Positions 8,311 through 15,743 of a stretch of 64,000 nt of DNA are shown here, piece by piece (positions within the stretch are counted from its first letter, which is position 1; each line of letters starts with the position of its first letter). The stretch lies in assembly GCF_029714945.1 (NCBI RefSeq), contig NZ_CP121634.1:1137001-1201000 (forward strand). The letters are read 5' to 3'. The DNA comes from Bradyrhizobium sp. CIAT3101 (GTDB lineage Bacteria; Pseudomonadota; Alphaproteobacteria; Rhizobiales; Xanthobacteraceae). A program made the position numbers and the translations under genes. The notes below the pieces were generated by a model, which was not told the DNA's origin, ran no database searches, and worked only from the letters and a program-made list of their open reading frames with translations.

Positions 8311-8994
8311 TCAAGCAGGCGCAGCGCATTCCGGCCCCCCAATGTCGCGAAAGCCGCAAAGATAGGCCTTCGCGAGTGTGGACCTTGTCTGAATTCTAGG
8401 CCGATCGAGCAGAAAGATGGCGGATGAAAGCCCCTGTACGCTGATTATCGCCATGGCCGCGATGCTAACGTCGGTCTGTTTTTTGCCAAGGGCCAACGTT
8501 GTCGTCGCAGGAAATTTCTACCCAGTCGGCTGCTACAGCCGTTCGGGATTTGATCTTCGTACCGATCGAGCGTCATCGCGAGCTGTTCGCGTACTACAAT
8601 GTGGCGGATTCGGTTTCGGCTAAGCTCGAGGATGGTGCCCGAATTGTTGCCAGACGAAATCAGCGGCCAAAGGAACCTAGCTCTCACGGAGCATGCAAAT
8701 GTGCTCATCTATTCTGCGCCAACCACGATCGCCGGCGTTATTGCTCTGCGATAAGTCGCTGGCCTGCGGGGAGAGCTCGAGGAAGCGATCGATGAAATCG
8801 TCACGGCAAAGCGGCCTGCCAGCTAAGCTTGTGATAACAGCCCGGCGCATGACATCATCACGGAACATAGTCCGCGGGATGCTTTTCTGGACCGCCGTCG
8901 CTGGGCTTCTCTATTTCCTCTGGCTGTTGCCGTTCTAACACAGGGTTGGAATGATCACGCTGGTTCACACTCATTATCGACATGCTTTTCCGGG
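8311..8994. other. Degenerate region, possible 29-residue ORF
   Basis: No intact gene is recognised. Frames around 8630-8750 read in a natural-looking way (a stretch containing TEHANVLIYSAPTTIAGVIA) but have no start and soon meet a stop. A tiny plus-strand ORF at 8849-8938 (MTSSRN, then one hydrophobic segment) could encode a membrane peptide, with no further support. The region reads as broken cargo of the island. Confidence 0.35.
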
Positions 8995-9106
8995 GATGCG
9001 CTATCCACATGCCGTCCACAAGATCGAAATTTTCAATGTCCTTTGGAAGGACGCTCGAGATCACCAGCGCGATATCGGCCCCGCAGCGTCTCTGATCGTC
9101 CCGCAA
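8995..9106 (-). pseudogene. DUF2130 protein remnant
   Basis: On the minus strand the sequence encodes RDDQRRCGADIALVISSVLP, followed by KDIENFDLVDGMWIAHP. This matches the conserved part of DUF2130 proteins, where a region of this form precedes the V-x-V-x-P end of the domain. About 37 codons remain; sequence on either side does not continue the family. DUF2130 proteins are larger, with a coiled-coil N-terminus, and are linked to restriction-like and phage regions. It is a truncated relic. Confidence 0.55.
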
Positions 9107-9235
9107 TTTGGGTAGCCATCCGTCCGACTATTTCTTGGTTCGTTTTGACTCCCATATCAGCCCGGTAGCCGATAGCGTGCGTGATCGCGTTGTCGAGTTC
9201 GTCCCCCTTGAGCTCGAAGGTTGTATGGTCACCCG

Positions 9236-9434
9236 CCAACCCTCGCGCTCCTGCCGGCCCAAAATATCGCGGCCTATGGTCCAGTAGAGGATCACCAGCT
9301 CGCGATTTATCGACAAGCCCGCCCGGTGTCGTGCGGCGGAGATCTTCTGCTCCAGATCGCCGACGAAGGCGGTGTAGGTCTGAGCGTCGATTTCGACCGC
9401 GGGATCGGCGAGGAGCGGGTTCCGCGCCGGGAGC
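9236..9434 (-). pseudogene. DUF1016 (YhcG-like PDDEXK) N-terminal remnant
   Basis: Starting right after the integrase stop, the minus strand encodes ADPAVEIDAQTYTAFVGDLE, then KISAARHRAGLSINRELVILYWTIGRDI and GRQEREGW. This is the typical N-terminal domain of DUF1016 proteins, which carry a PDDEXK nuclease domain at the C-terminus. After the Trp codon near 9236 the family match stops abruptly, and no ATG is in frame. About 65 codons remain, roughly a fifth of the usual length, and the nuclease domain is missing. Confidence 0.65.
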
Positions 9435-10676
9435 TCATGCCGCCGCCTTTAGGCGCTTCTTCGCCAGCATGGCGCGGACGAACTTGTCCCATTTCGCCAT
9501 CCCGGCCCGCTTCTCGGCCATGTAATTCCAGCGGTCGTAGTGCTTCGAGCTGACGTCCTGCAGGGCATGGTTTTGCAGGCGGTCGCGGACTTCCTTGGGG
9601 ATGCCGGCCTTGCCGGTCAGAGTCTTGAAGGTCCGGCGCAGGTCGCGGTTCGTCACATAGGGGATCACGCCGCGGTCCCGTTGGCGCCACATGAACGAAT
9701 ACAGCGTGCCGTGCCTGACGGGCTTCGATGGGTCCTTGGCCGAAGGGAAGAACCAGCCGTATTCGTTGACGTTGATGGATGAGATCAACTCTGCGGCCAG
9801 ATTCGGCACCGGAACGGCGTGGGGCTGGTCGTTCTTGGTAGTGGACCAGTCGATGATCTTCTCCTTAGCGTCCCATTGATCGATGTGGAGGCTCGCGATC
9901 TCCTCGACCCGCTGGCCGGTCAGCATGAGAATTCGGACTGCGCGAGTATAGGGTGGATGGACAGGCGTATCCGGGCACTCCAGCCAGCGATAGAGCTGGA
10001 CGAACTCGTCCTCGTCGAGCCAACGCGTGCCCTTGACCTTCGGTTCGGTCGGAATGCCGGTCGCCGGATTGAAGGGGATGCGGAAGCGCCGAGCGGATTG
10101 CTGCCGATAATCGTTGTCTGACTTCATGCCCCAGCTGAAGGCAGCGTGTATGTAGGATCGCACATGATCGGCCATCGACTTGGCGCCGCGTTCATAGATC
10201 GGGCGGATCAGTTCAATGATTTCCTCTGACTCGATCTCGCGGGCCAGGCGATCGCGACCGAGCGTGCCCGCAATCTTGTTCAGTCCCTTTTCCGTTTCTT
10301 TCCACGAGGGTTTGTCCGCGGCCTTAAGTGACGCGACATAGCCCTCAAACAGATCGGCGACGGTTCCTGGGCGCCTGTCGGTCGCGATCTTGATGCTTCG
10401 GCCCTTCTGGATCACGTCAGCAAAGTCGCGCTTGAAGATTTCTCGCGCCTGTGCGAGCGACATTGATGGGTAGGCGCCGAGCTTCCTCTTAGTGCGCTTC
10501 CCATTGCGCCACTGCTGCGCCATCCAATCGGCAGTGACGCGCTTCGGCATGGGCTTGAGGACCAGAACGAGACGACCCGTGCCGCGCCCTTCGCCGTCGG
10601 CGAGGTTTTCTTGCTTCTGGCTCATCTCGACGCGCTTGAGCGCATGTCGGATTGCTATGTCGGTCAGGCTTGGCAT
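9435..10676 (-). CDS. Site-specific tyrosine recombinase / integrase
   Basis: This 413-residue phage-type integrase starts at the ATG complementary to 10674-10676, which has a strong AGGAGG a few bases upstream; the open frame extends further but without a start signal. It has an N-terminal arm-binding segment, a core-binding SAM-like domain (about 105-190), and a catalytic domain. The first Arg is in LTGQRVEEI (R256), the second box is NRDLRRTF (R347), H370 is in QNHAL, and the nucleophile is Y380 in SSKHYDRW. The usual His of the second box is Arg here. It lies directly beside truncated radC and is the likely agent of island insertion. Confidence 0.92.
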   Translation of the reverse strand: MPSLTDIAIRHALKRVEMSQKQENLADGEGRGTGRLVLVLKPMPKRVTADWMAQQWRNGKRTKRKLGAYPSMSLAQAREIFKRDFADVIQKGRSIKIATDRRPGTVADLFEGYVASLKAADKPSWKETEKGLNKIAGTLGRDRLAREIESEEIIELIRPIYERGAKSMADHVRSYIHAAFSWGMKSDNDYRQQSARRFRIPFNPATGIPTEPKVKGTRWLDEDEFVQLYRWLECPDTPVHPPYTRAVRILMLTGQRVEEIASLHIDQWDAKEKIIDWSTTKNDQPHAVPVPNLAAELISSINVNEYGWFFPSAKDPSKPVRHGTLYSFMWRQRDRGVIPYVTNRDLRRTFKTLTGKAGIPKEVRDRLQNHALQDVSSKHYDRWNYMAEKRAGMAKWDKFVRAMLAKKRLKAAA

Positions 10677-10845
10677 GGCGTTCCTCCTGGTCCGGCAACT
10701 GGGATCGGTCGAGGAGAAACGGGGGTCGTTTGCTGGGATCGGAAAGCCGTATTCAACCCCTCTAACCGTTCCCAATTTGCCATAACCACCCCCTGTACGC
10801 AAAGCACAAAAAGAAGCTAATCGCTTGATGATTAAGTGGTATTTA

Positions 10846-10863
10846 GCGTGATCTGGCGTGATC
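10846..10863 (-). repeat. Tandem GCGTGATC repeats, putative arm-type integrase sites
   Basis: GCGTGATC occurs twice, at 10846-10853 and 10856-10863, with a two-base spacer, between the integrase start and the radC junction. Paired short direct repeats spaced one helical turn apart next to an attachment site are typical of arm-type integrase or excisionase binding sites. The function is inferred from position. Confidence 0.45.
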
Positions 10864-10895
10864 AAAATGGGGTAGTGGGATGGTTATGCACCAGA
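10862..10895. other. Island attachment junction inside radC (attL or attR)
   Basis: On the minus strand the radC frame reads normally up to the codons for LVHNHP, then changes to TTPF and a TGA at 10862-10864. RadC proteins continue HNHP-SGD-x-x-P-S. The switch marks the junction between chromosome and island. The crossover core probably lies within the codons for LVHNHP (about 10873-10890). The matching junction must lie outside the window, left of position 1. Confidence 0.7.
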
Positions 10896-11443
10896 ATCAG
10901 CGCGGTCGCCGAGAGCTCCAGCGCGCGCTTGATCACCTCGCGCGGATAGACCGGGGTGTGGTCGACGGTGCCGGTCTGCTGTACCTCGTCGGCGATGAGC
11001 TGGTTGCGCTTGTCGAGGAAGAGCAGGCGAAACTGCTCCTTGTCGGCGAAGGCCATGCTGGTGCGGCAATAGGCGATCACCTCGTTCCAGGACGACAGCG
11101 CGTTGCGGCTGTTGACCTCGCCCTTGGCGACGCGGTGCACCGCCGCGGCGATCAGCTTGAGCTGGTTGATCGCGGCTTCGCCGACGCCGTCGACCTCGCG
11201 CAACCGCGCCACCGGCGCATGGACGACCTCGGCGAACGAGCCGAAGGTCTTGATCAGCGTCTTTGCCAGCGGTTTGGTGTCGCGCCGGGGCAGCGCCGGA
11301 AACAGCGCCATCTCCAGCAGCTCGTAGTCGCTGAGCGCATCCGCGCCGGCGGTGTAGAAGCGCTCGCGCAGCCGCTCGCGATGGCCGAGATAATGCGGCG
11401 TCTCTTCGGGCGTGCTGTCGTCAGGCTTGGCTTTGGCGGGCAT
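10862..11443 (-). pseudogene. radC: DNA repair protein RadC, C-terminus lost by island insertion
   Basis: This UPF0758/RadC protein of about 193 residues (start taken at the MPAKAK methionine; other in-frame ATGs lie at 11455 and 11479) has a helix-hairpin-helix [11 protein letters not shown] region and most of the RadC/MPN domain with FLDKRNQLI and [25 protein letters not shown]. The JAMM motif H-x-H-P-S-x(6)-S-x-x-D breaks after the second His and is replaced by TTPF-stop. The Ser/Asp ligands and about 30 to 40 further residues are missing, so metal binding is expected to be lost. RadC was once linked to recombination repair, but its real function is unsettled. Confidence 0.85.
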
Positions 11444-11541
11444 CGGCACAACCATGCCGTACGCGGCGCGTTTTGCAACCATGAAGTGTCGGGACGTCCT
11501 GCGGGCGGTTTCGCTGCCGCCCGCAGGAGGCGCCATCCAGC

Positions 11542-11928
11542 CTACGCCGTCAGGCCGCCCGGCGGGGTGCAGATTTCGACCAGCACGTCGCCCGGCGCGT
11601 TGCAGTAGAAATGCGGCACGCGCGCACCGCCGCCGCGATCCATGAAGGCGATCCGGCTTGGGTTCAGGCCTGCGGCCGCAAGCTCGGCGTGCTTGGCCTC
11701 GACCTCGCTCGCTTCGTCATAATAGAACCCGATGTGGAAGTTGGCGGGATAGTCGGCCGTCTCGCCTGTCTTGCCGCGCATCACGGTGAGGACGAAATCC
11801 TCCTTGTTGCGCAGGACGACGAGCGCGTCGCCGCGCCCCGCGTAGAGCGTGAAGCCGAAGAAGCGCTCGAAGAAGGCGGAAAGGGCCGCCACGTCCGACG
11901 TCGCCAGGTTGAGATGTTGCAGTCGCAT
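11542..11928 (-). CDS. VOC (glyoxalase/bleomycin-resistance fold) family protein
   Basis: This 128-residue protein starts [13 protein letters not shown] at 11928 with a GGAGA upstream. It has the paired beta-alpha-beta-beta-beta pattern of the VOC superfamily: an opening HLNL strand carrying a metal-ligand-type His, [16 protein letters not shown], the central NFHIGFYY strand with a second His, and a C-terminal [14 protein letters not shown] with the typical final Glu. These would be the metal ligands in a dioxygenase or isomerase. The substrate cannot be told. It is on the same strand as radC, about 100 bases upstream of it. Confidence 0.85.
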   Translation of the reverse strand: MRLQHLNLATSDVAALSAFFERFFGFTLYAGRGDALVVLRNKEDFVLTVMRGKTGETADYPANFHIGFYYDEASEVEAKHAELAAAGLNPSRIAFMDRGGGARVPHFYCNAPGDVLVEICTPPGGLTA

Positions 11929-12022
11929 GGGTCTGTCTCCGTTCAAGGTGAATGAACGGACGAGGCGAGATCCAGGCTGAGGCGGCGGCCGGGTTGACAC
12001 GGTGACACGACACGCCGGTCAG

Positions 12023-12038
12023 CGTGACGATCGCGTCA
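12023..12038. promoter_or_regulatory. Inverted repeat, candidate operator
   Basis: GTGACG and CGTCAC form a perfect inverted repeat with a four-base centre, about 95 bases upstream of the VOC gene start. Size and symmetry suit a dimeric repressor site. No regulator gene is adjacent, so this is only a candidate. Confidence 0.3.
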
Positions 12039-12178
12039 CTCTGTCCGGCCGTGGGTCCACCCGTGAAGACGGTGGCAGAATTCCTGGACAATCAGGAACA
12101 GGCCGGGCTTACCAATCCGGCCATGCCTTTTTCGGCGCGCCCTGCCTAGCAAAGATCGCGCGGAGCGGCAACGATCGT

Positions 12179-13033
12179 TCAACGGTCGCGCTTCAACCCC
12201 GGCACCAGCGCAGCCAGCCGGTCCCCGATCGGGCGTCCGAACATGGGGCCGCCCTGGCCTCCGGGCGGCGGCCCCGGTGGCGGTCCGCCGTGCATGCCGG
12301 GCGGCGGTGGCGGCGGGCCTGCACGGCCGACCGTCGCCTCCGCGCGGCGGTCGACGCCGAGCGTCAGCGTCGCGACATAACGGTCGCGCTCCTCCTTCAC
12401 CGCGCAGAAGGCGCGATGCTCGGGATCAGAGCGCTCGATGACGTGGTCGTTGGCATTGATCACCATGCGCTGCCGTGCGCGGCCGCCGTAATCGGGGACG
12501 TTGGTATAGATGAACTCGTTGAGCGCATCCGGCAGGAAGGTCTGCCCGGTCAGCACGGTCCGGTCGCGGAGAAAAACCTTGAAATGAATGTGGGTGGTGC
12601 GGCCGTCATACCAGCCGGGATAGATGGTGTTGAACGTCACCCAGCCGGCGCCGTCGGTCGTTTGCGTGCCGCGCAGGAACGTCTGGCCGGTCGCATCGAC
12701 ATTGTGGTTGTCGCTCTGGCCGGCGAAGGCCGAATAGAGCCCCTTCGCGTCGCAGTGCCAGATGTCGATCCGTGCGTCGTGGATCGCCGTGCACGATCCG
12801 GCATCGATCACCCGCAGCCGCAAGGTTAGCGGCACCCCGGGCCTGCCCTCGGCGATGTCGGATCGCACGAGTTTCGGGTCGGAATAGAACGGCCCTTCCT
12901 CCGCCTGCGGCGTCAGGATGCAGGCGGGCTGGGCGTCCGCGGCAACGGGGGCAGCGTCCGCGCGGCCGGGCAACAGGCCCGCGGCGCTGGCCGACACAAA
13001 CCCGAGAAAGCCGCGGCGCGTCGATGTGCTCAC
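12179..13033 (-). CDS. Tat-exported intradiol ring-cleavage dioxygenase-like protein
   Basis: The product is 284 residues from a GTG at 13031-13033, chosen because AGGAGA sits just upstream; an ATG at 13069 is the alternative. The N-terminus is a twin-arginine signal (STSTRRGFLGF, a hydrophobic stretch, then RADAAP). The mature part has the intradiol dioxygenase beta-sandwich pattern: EEGPFY near the start, DARIDIWHCDAKGLYS, TFLRGTQTTDGAGWVTF, then PGWYDGRTTHIHFKV, which carries the Tyr and two His ligands for non-haem Fe(III). The C-terminus is a Pro/Gly-rich tail. Extracytoplasmic members of this family are known, but their substrates are mostly undefined. It is transcribed divergently from the ABM/sigma pair. 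Confidence 0.85.
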   Translation of the reverse strand: MSTSTRRGFLGFVSASAAGLLPGRADAAPVAADAQPACILTPQAEEGPFYSDPKLVRSDIAEGRPGVPLTLRLRVIDAGSCTAIHDARIDIWHCDAKGLYSAFAGQSDNHNVDATGQTFLRGTQTTDGAGWVTFNTIYPGWYDGRTTHIHFKVFLRDRTVLTGQTFLPDALNEFIYTNVPDYGGRARQRMVINANDHVIERSDPEHRAFCAVKEERDRYVATLTLGVDRRAEATVGRAGPPPPPPGMHGGPPPGPPPGGQGGPMFGRPIGDRLAALVPGLKRDR

Positions 13034-13307
13034 TCCGTCTCTCCTGTCTGCTTGACGAGAGATCGTCATCGGGAAACAGGATGGCAAGATCAGGCTTTGA
13101 AGATGGCGACAATCAGCCCCGTGGTTTCTGATCGTGTCGCGCAGGTGGGGGCGGGATGGCGCGGCCCTCCGGAGGAGCGCCGCCGGAACCGTCGCACTCG
13201 GCTGAAAAAAATTTGCGGCTAACCGTTTCCTTTGCACCTCCTCGTTCGTCTCTAGCGCTGTGGGCCTCGTCGAGCGGCCAGCAGGGTTTCCTCAAGGGAG
13301 AACATCG
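13034..13307. promoter_or_regulatory. Divergent promoter region
   Basis: This 274-base gap separates the dioxygenase (minus) from the ABM gene (plus). On the plus strand, AACC near 13222 and a TCGTTC near 13243 have spacing compatible with an ECF-type promoter, suggesting autoregulation by the sigma factor downstream. This is weak, as many such pairs occur by chance. No other feature is seen. Confidence 0.3.
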
Positions 13308-13748
13308 ATGTCAGAGATCAAAGCCACGCCATCGCGTCGTGCGGTCGTTGCCACCGGCATCAGTGCCGGCGTCCTGTTGGCCGCTCAAAGCGTCCCGTCC
13401 TACAGCCAGAACAGGAGTTCGAAAATGGAAGCCACCATTCGCACCGGCAGCGACGTCGCCACCCTCGTCAACGTCTTCACGGTCGAGCCGGACAACCAGC
13501 AGAAGCTGGTCCAGCTCCTGAAGGAAGGTACCGAGACCTTCTTCAGCAAGCAGCCCGGATTCATCTCCTCCAGCGTCCATGCCAGCAAGGAAGGCGGCCG
13601 CGCCATCAATTACTCGCAATGGCGCAGCGCCGGCGATATCGAGAGTTTCCGCAAGGATCCGAAATTCGCGCCGTACATCCAGCGCCTTGCCGCGATCGCG
13701 AAGGCCGAGACGATCCTGTGCGAGGTCGTCGAGGTCAATCATGCCTGA
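13308..13748 (+). CDS. Tat-exported antibiotic biosynthesis monooxygenase (ABM) fold protein
   Basis: This 146-residue protein starts at the ATG at 13308, preceded by AGGGAGAAC. The N-terminus has a paired arginine before a hydrophobic stretch (PSRRAVVATGISAGVLLA), then SVPSYSQ, resembling a Tat signal. The mature domain of about 100 residues reads as an ABM ferredoxin-like fold: ATLVNVFTVEPDNQ, LLKEGTETFFSKQPGFISSSVH, and INYSQWRSAGDIESFRKDP, typical of cofactor-free quinone-forming monooxygenases and their relatives. Only a few bases separate it from the sigma factor ORF, so the two are likely one operon. Substrate unknown. Confidence 0.82.
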   Translation: MSEIKATPSRRAVVATGISAGVLLAAQSVPSYSQNRSSKMEATIRTGSDVATLVNVFTVEPDNQQKLVQLLKEGTETFFSKQPGFISSSVHASKEGGRAINYSQWRSAGDIESFRKDPKFAPYIQRLAAIAKAETILCEVVEVNHA

Positions 13749-13814
13749 CCCTCAGTGGGTGGTATCTCGATTCCGATTGACGTATCACGCCTGTCGGCGA
13801 CGGGGAGAGCCTGC

Positions 13815-14732
13815 TTGACCGACGATGTGACCAGCAACAACTCGGGGGCGGTCCGGGAGACCGCCCAGCAAGCCCTCGACCGCCTGGCAGTGGAGATGCG
13901 GCCGCAGCTGCATCGCTATTGCGCGCGCATGACGGGCTCGGTCGTCGACGGCGAGGACGTGCTTCAGGAGGCGCTGCTCAAGGCCGTCGAGGCGGTACCG
14001 CGGACTGAGTCGCTCGACAATCCGGAAGGCTGGCTGTTCCGCATCGCCCACAATGCCGCGCTGGATTTCTTGCGCCGGCGCGCGCGCTACAACGCTGCTC
14101 ACTCCGATGAAGATCTGGACATGATCGCCGCTTTGACCAGCCCCGTGAACGACCGCCAGATCGTGGCTGCGAGCTTGCAGACCTTCATGCGGCTGCCGGT
14201 GTCGCAGCGGAGTGCGGTGATCCTGCGAGACGTGCTCGGCTATTCCGTCGACGAGGTCTGCACCATCATGGGCGGCAGCATTCCCGCCACCAAGGGCGCC
14301 TTGCAACGCGGTCGCGTCCGCCTCCGCGAGCTCGCGAACGAACCCGACGACATCAGGCCTCCCGAACTGGAGACGGCGGAGCGCGCCCGCCTGATGCATT
14401 ATGTCGAGCGCTTCAACGCCCGCGACTTCGATTCCTTGCGCGACATGCTGGCCGACGACGTGCGGCTGGAGATGGTCAACAGGACACGCCGTACCGGCCG
14501 CCACGACGTCGCCGAGTATTTCGGGCGTTATGCGCAGACCAGCCCCTGGCGCTGCGTTCCCGGATTCGTCGACCGGCGCCCTGCGATCATCATGTTCGAT
14601 CCGCAGGATCTGTCAGGCCCGCCGCGCTACTTCGTGCTCCTCGACTGGAAGAACGGCAGCATCGTCAACATCAGGGATTTTCTGTTCGCGCACTACGCGA
14701 TCGAAGGCGCCGAATTTTTCACGCTGGACTGA
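13815..14732 (+). CDS. ECF sigma factor with SnoaL-like C-terminal domain
   Basis: The product is 305 residues from a TTG at 13815, supported by GGGGAGAG seven bases upstream; an in-frame ATG at 13755 lacks such a site. Sigma region 2 is seen as LHRYCARMTGSVVDGEDVLQEALLKA and the NPEGWLFRIAHNAALDFLRRR helix; region 4 as SQRSAVILRDVLGYSVDEVCTIMGGSI. After about residue 185 a SnoaL-like/NTF2 domain follows (ARLMHYVERFNARDFDSLRDMLADDV through the C-terminus). ECF groups with fused SnoaL domains often have no separate anti-sigma factor and drive a neighbouring oxidoreductase gene. No anti-sigma gene is present here, and the ABM gene is a plausible target. Confidence 0.88.
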   Translation: MTDDVTSNNSGAVRETAQQALDRLAVEMRPQLHRYCARMTGSVVDGEDVLQEALLKAVEAVPRTESLDNPEGWLFRIAHNAALDFLRRRARYNAAHSDEDLDMIAALTSPVNDRQIVAASLQTFMRLPVSQRSAVILRDVLGYSVDEVCTIMGGSIPATKGALQRGRVRLRELANEPDDIRPPELETAERARLMHYVERFNARDFDSLRDMLADDVRLEMVNRTRRTGRHDVAEYFGRYAQTSPWRCVPGFVDRRPAIIMFDPQDLSGPPRYFVLLDWKNGSIVNIRDFLFAHYAIEGAEFFTLD

Positions 14733-14750
14733 CGGCGCGAGGCCGGTAGA

Positions 14751-15569
14751 TCAGGCGATCTGCTTCTCGCCGTGCCGCTCCGACAGCGTGAAGATCTCGA
14801 CGCCGGTGGCGGTGACGCCGACCGAGTGCTCGAACTGTGCCGAGAGCGAGCGGTCGCGGGTGACTGCGGTCCAGCCGTCGGAGAGGATCTTCACATGCGG
14901 CTTGCCGAGATTGATCATCGGCTCGATGGTGAAGAACATGCCGGGCTTGAGCTGCACGCCTTCGCCGGGCCGGCCGATATGGATGATGTTCGGCTCGTCG
15001 TGGAACATGCGCCCGAGGCCATGGCCGCAGAAATCGCGCACCACGCTCATGCCCTGCGGCTCGACGAAACTCTGGATGGCGTGGCCGATGTCGCCGGTGG
15101 TGGCGCCGGGCTTCACGGCGGCGATGCCGCGCATCATGGCTTCATAGGTCACTTCGATCAGCCGCTCCGCCTTGCGTGCGATCGGGCCGACCGCATACAT
15201 CCGGCTGGAATCGCCGTACCAGCCGTCGACGATGAAGGTGACGTCGATGTTGACGATGTCGCCTTCCTTCAGCGGACGGTCGCCGGGCATGCCGTGGCAG
15301 ACCACGTGGTTGAGCGAGGTGCAGGTCGAGTAGCGATAGCCGCGATACATCAGCGTCGCCGGATAGGCGCCATGGCTGAAGGCGAACTCGCGGACGAACT
15401 CGTCGATGCGGTCGGTCGCAACGCCGGGGCCGACGATGTCGGTGAGCTCGTCGAGGCATTTCGCCACCAGGGCACCCGCCTTGCGCATGCCGGCAAAGGC
15501 GGCCGGCCCATGCAGCTTGATCTGTCCGGTCTTGCGCAGGGAGGTATCGGTGGCTTCGACGTAGCTCAT
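14751..15569 (-). CDS. map: Methionine aminopeptidase type I
   Basis: This 272-residue enzyme removes the initiator Met from nascent proteins. It shows the type I signature and all five metal ligands in order: NIDVTFIVDGWYGDSSRM (two Asp), the CGHGLGRMFHDEP His, FFTIEPMI with Glu, and AQFEHSVGVT with the last Glu. The HVVCHGMPGD stretch carries the substrate-facing His. Length is typical. It is transcribed toward the sigma factor gene with only 18 bases between the two stop codons. map lies near radC in many alphaproteobacteria, so the intervening dioxygenase/sigma genes may be a local insertion. Confidence 0.97.
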   Translation of the reverse strand: MSYVEATDTSLRKTGQIKLHGPAAFAGMRKAGALVAKCLDELTDIVGPGVATDRIDEFVREFAFSHGAYPATLMYRGYRYSTCTSLNHVVCHGMPGDRPLKEGDIVNIDVTFIVDGWYGDSSRMYAVGPIARKAERLIEVTYEAMMRGIAAVKPGATTGDIGHAIQSFVEPQGMSVVRDFCGHGLGRMFHDEPNIIHIGRPGEGVQLKPGMFFTIEPMINLGKPHVKILSDGWTAVTRDRSLSAQFEHSVGVTATGVEIFTLSERHGEKQIA

Positions 15570-15743
15570 GCGGGCGCTATCTTCTGGAACAGGGCGGAAG
15601 GGCTTGATTTGAGGCCCTAATTTAATGATTGCGGGCCTTCGCGCAAGCTTGGCTGGAGCGTTTTCGGGCGAAGTGGGTCCTGGCTCGCATGAAGAAAGCG
15701 CGTCAAAACAAGGGGCCCACCCGCCATGTGCCCGAAAGCGGTC

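Noticed and set aside
10677..10900. tRNA gene as island target
   Set aside because: No cloverleaf or T-loop sequence was found at the junction; the target is the radC coding region.
12002..12829. 275-codon plus-strand frame opposite the dioxygenase
   Set aside because: No motif and antisense to a recognised Tat-exported enzyme.
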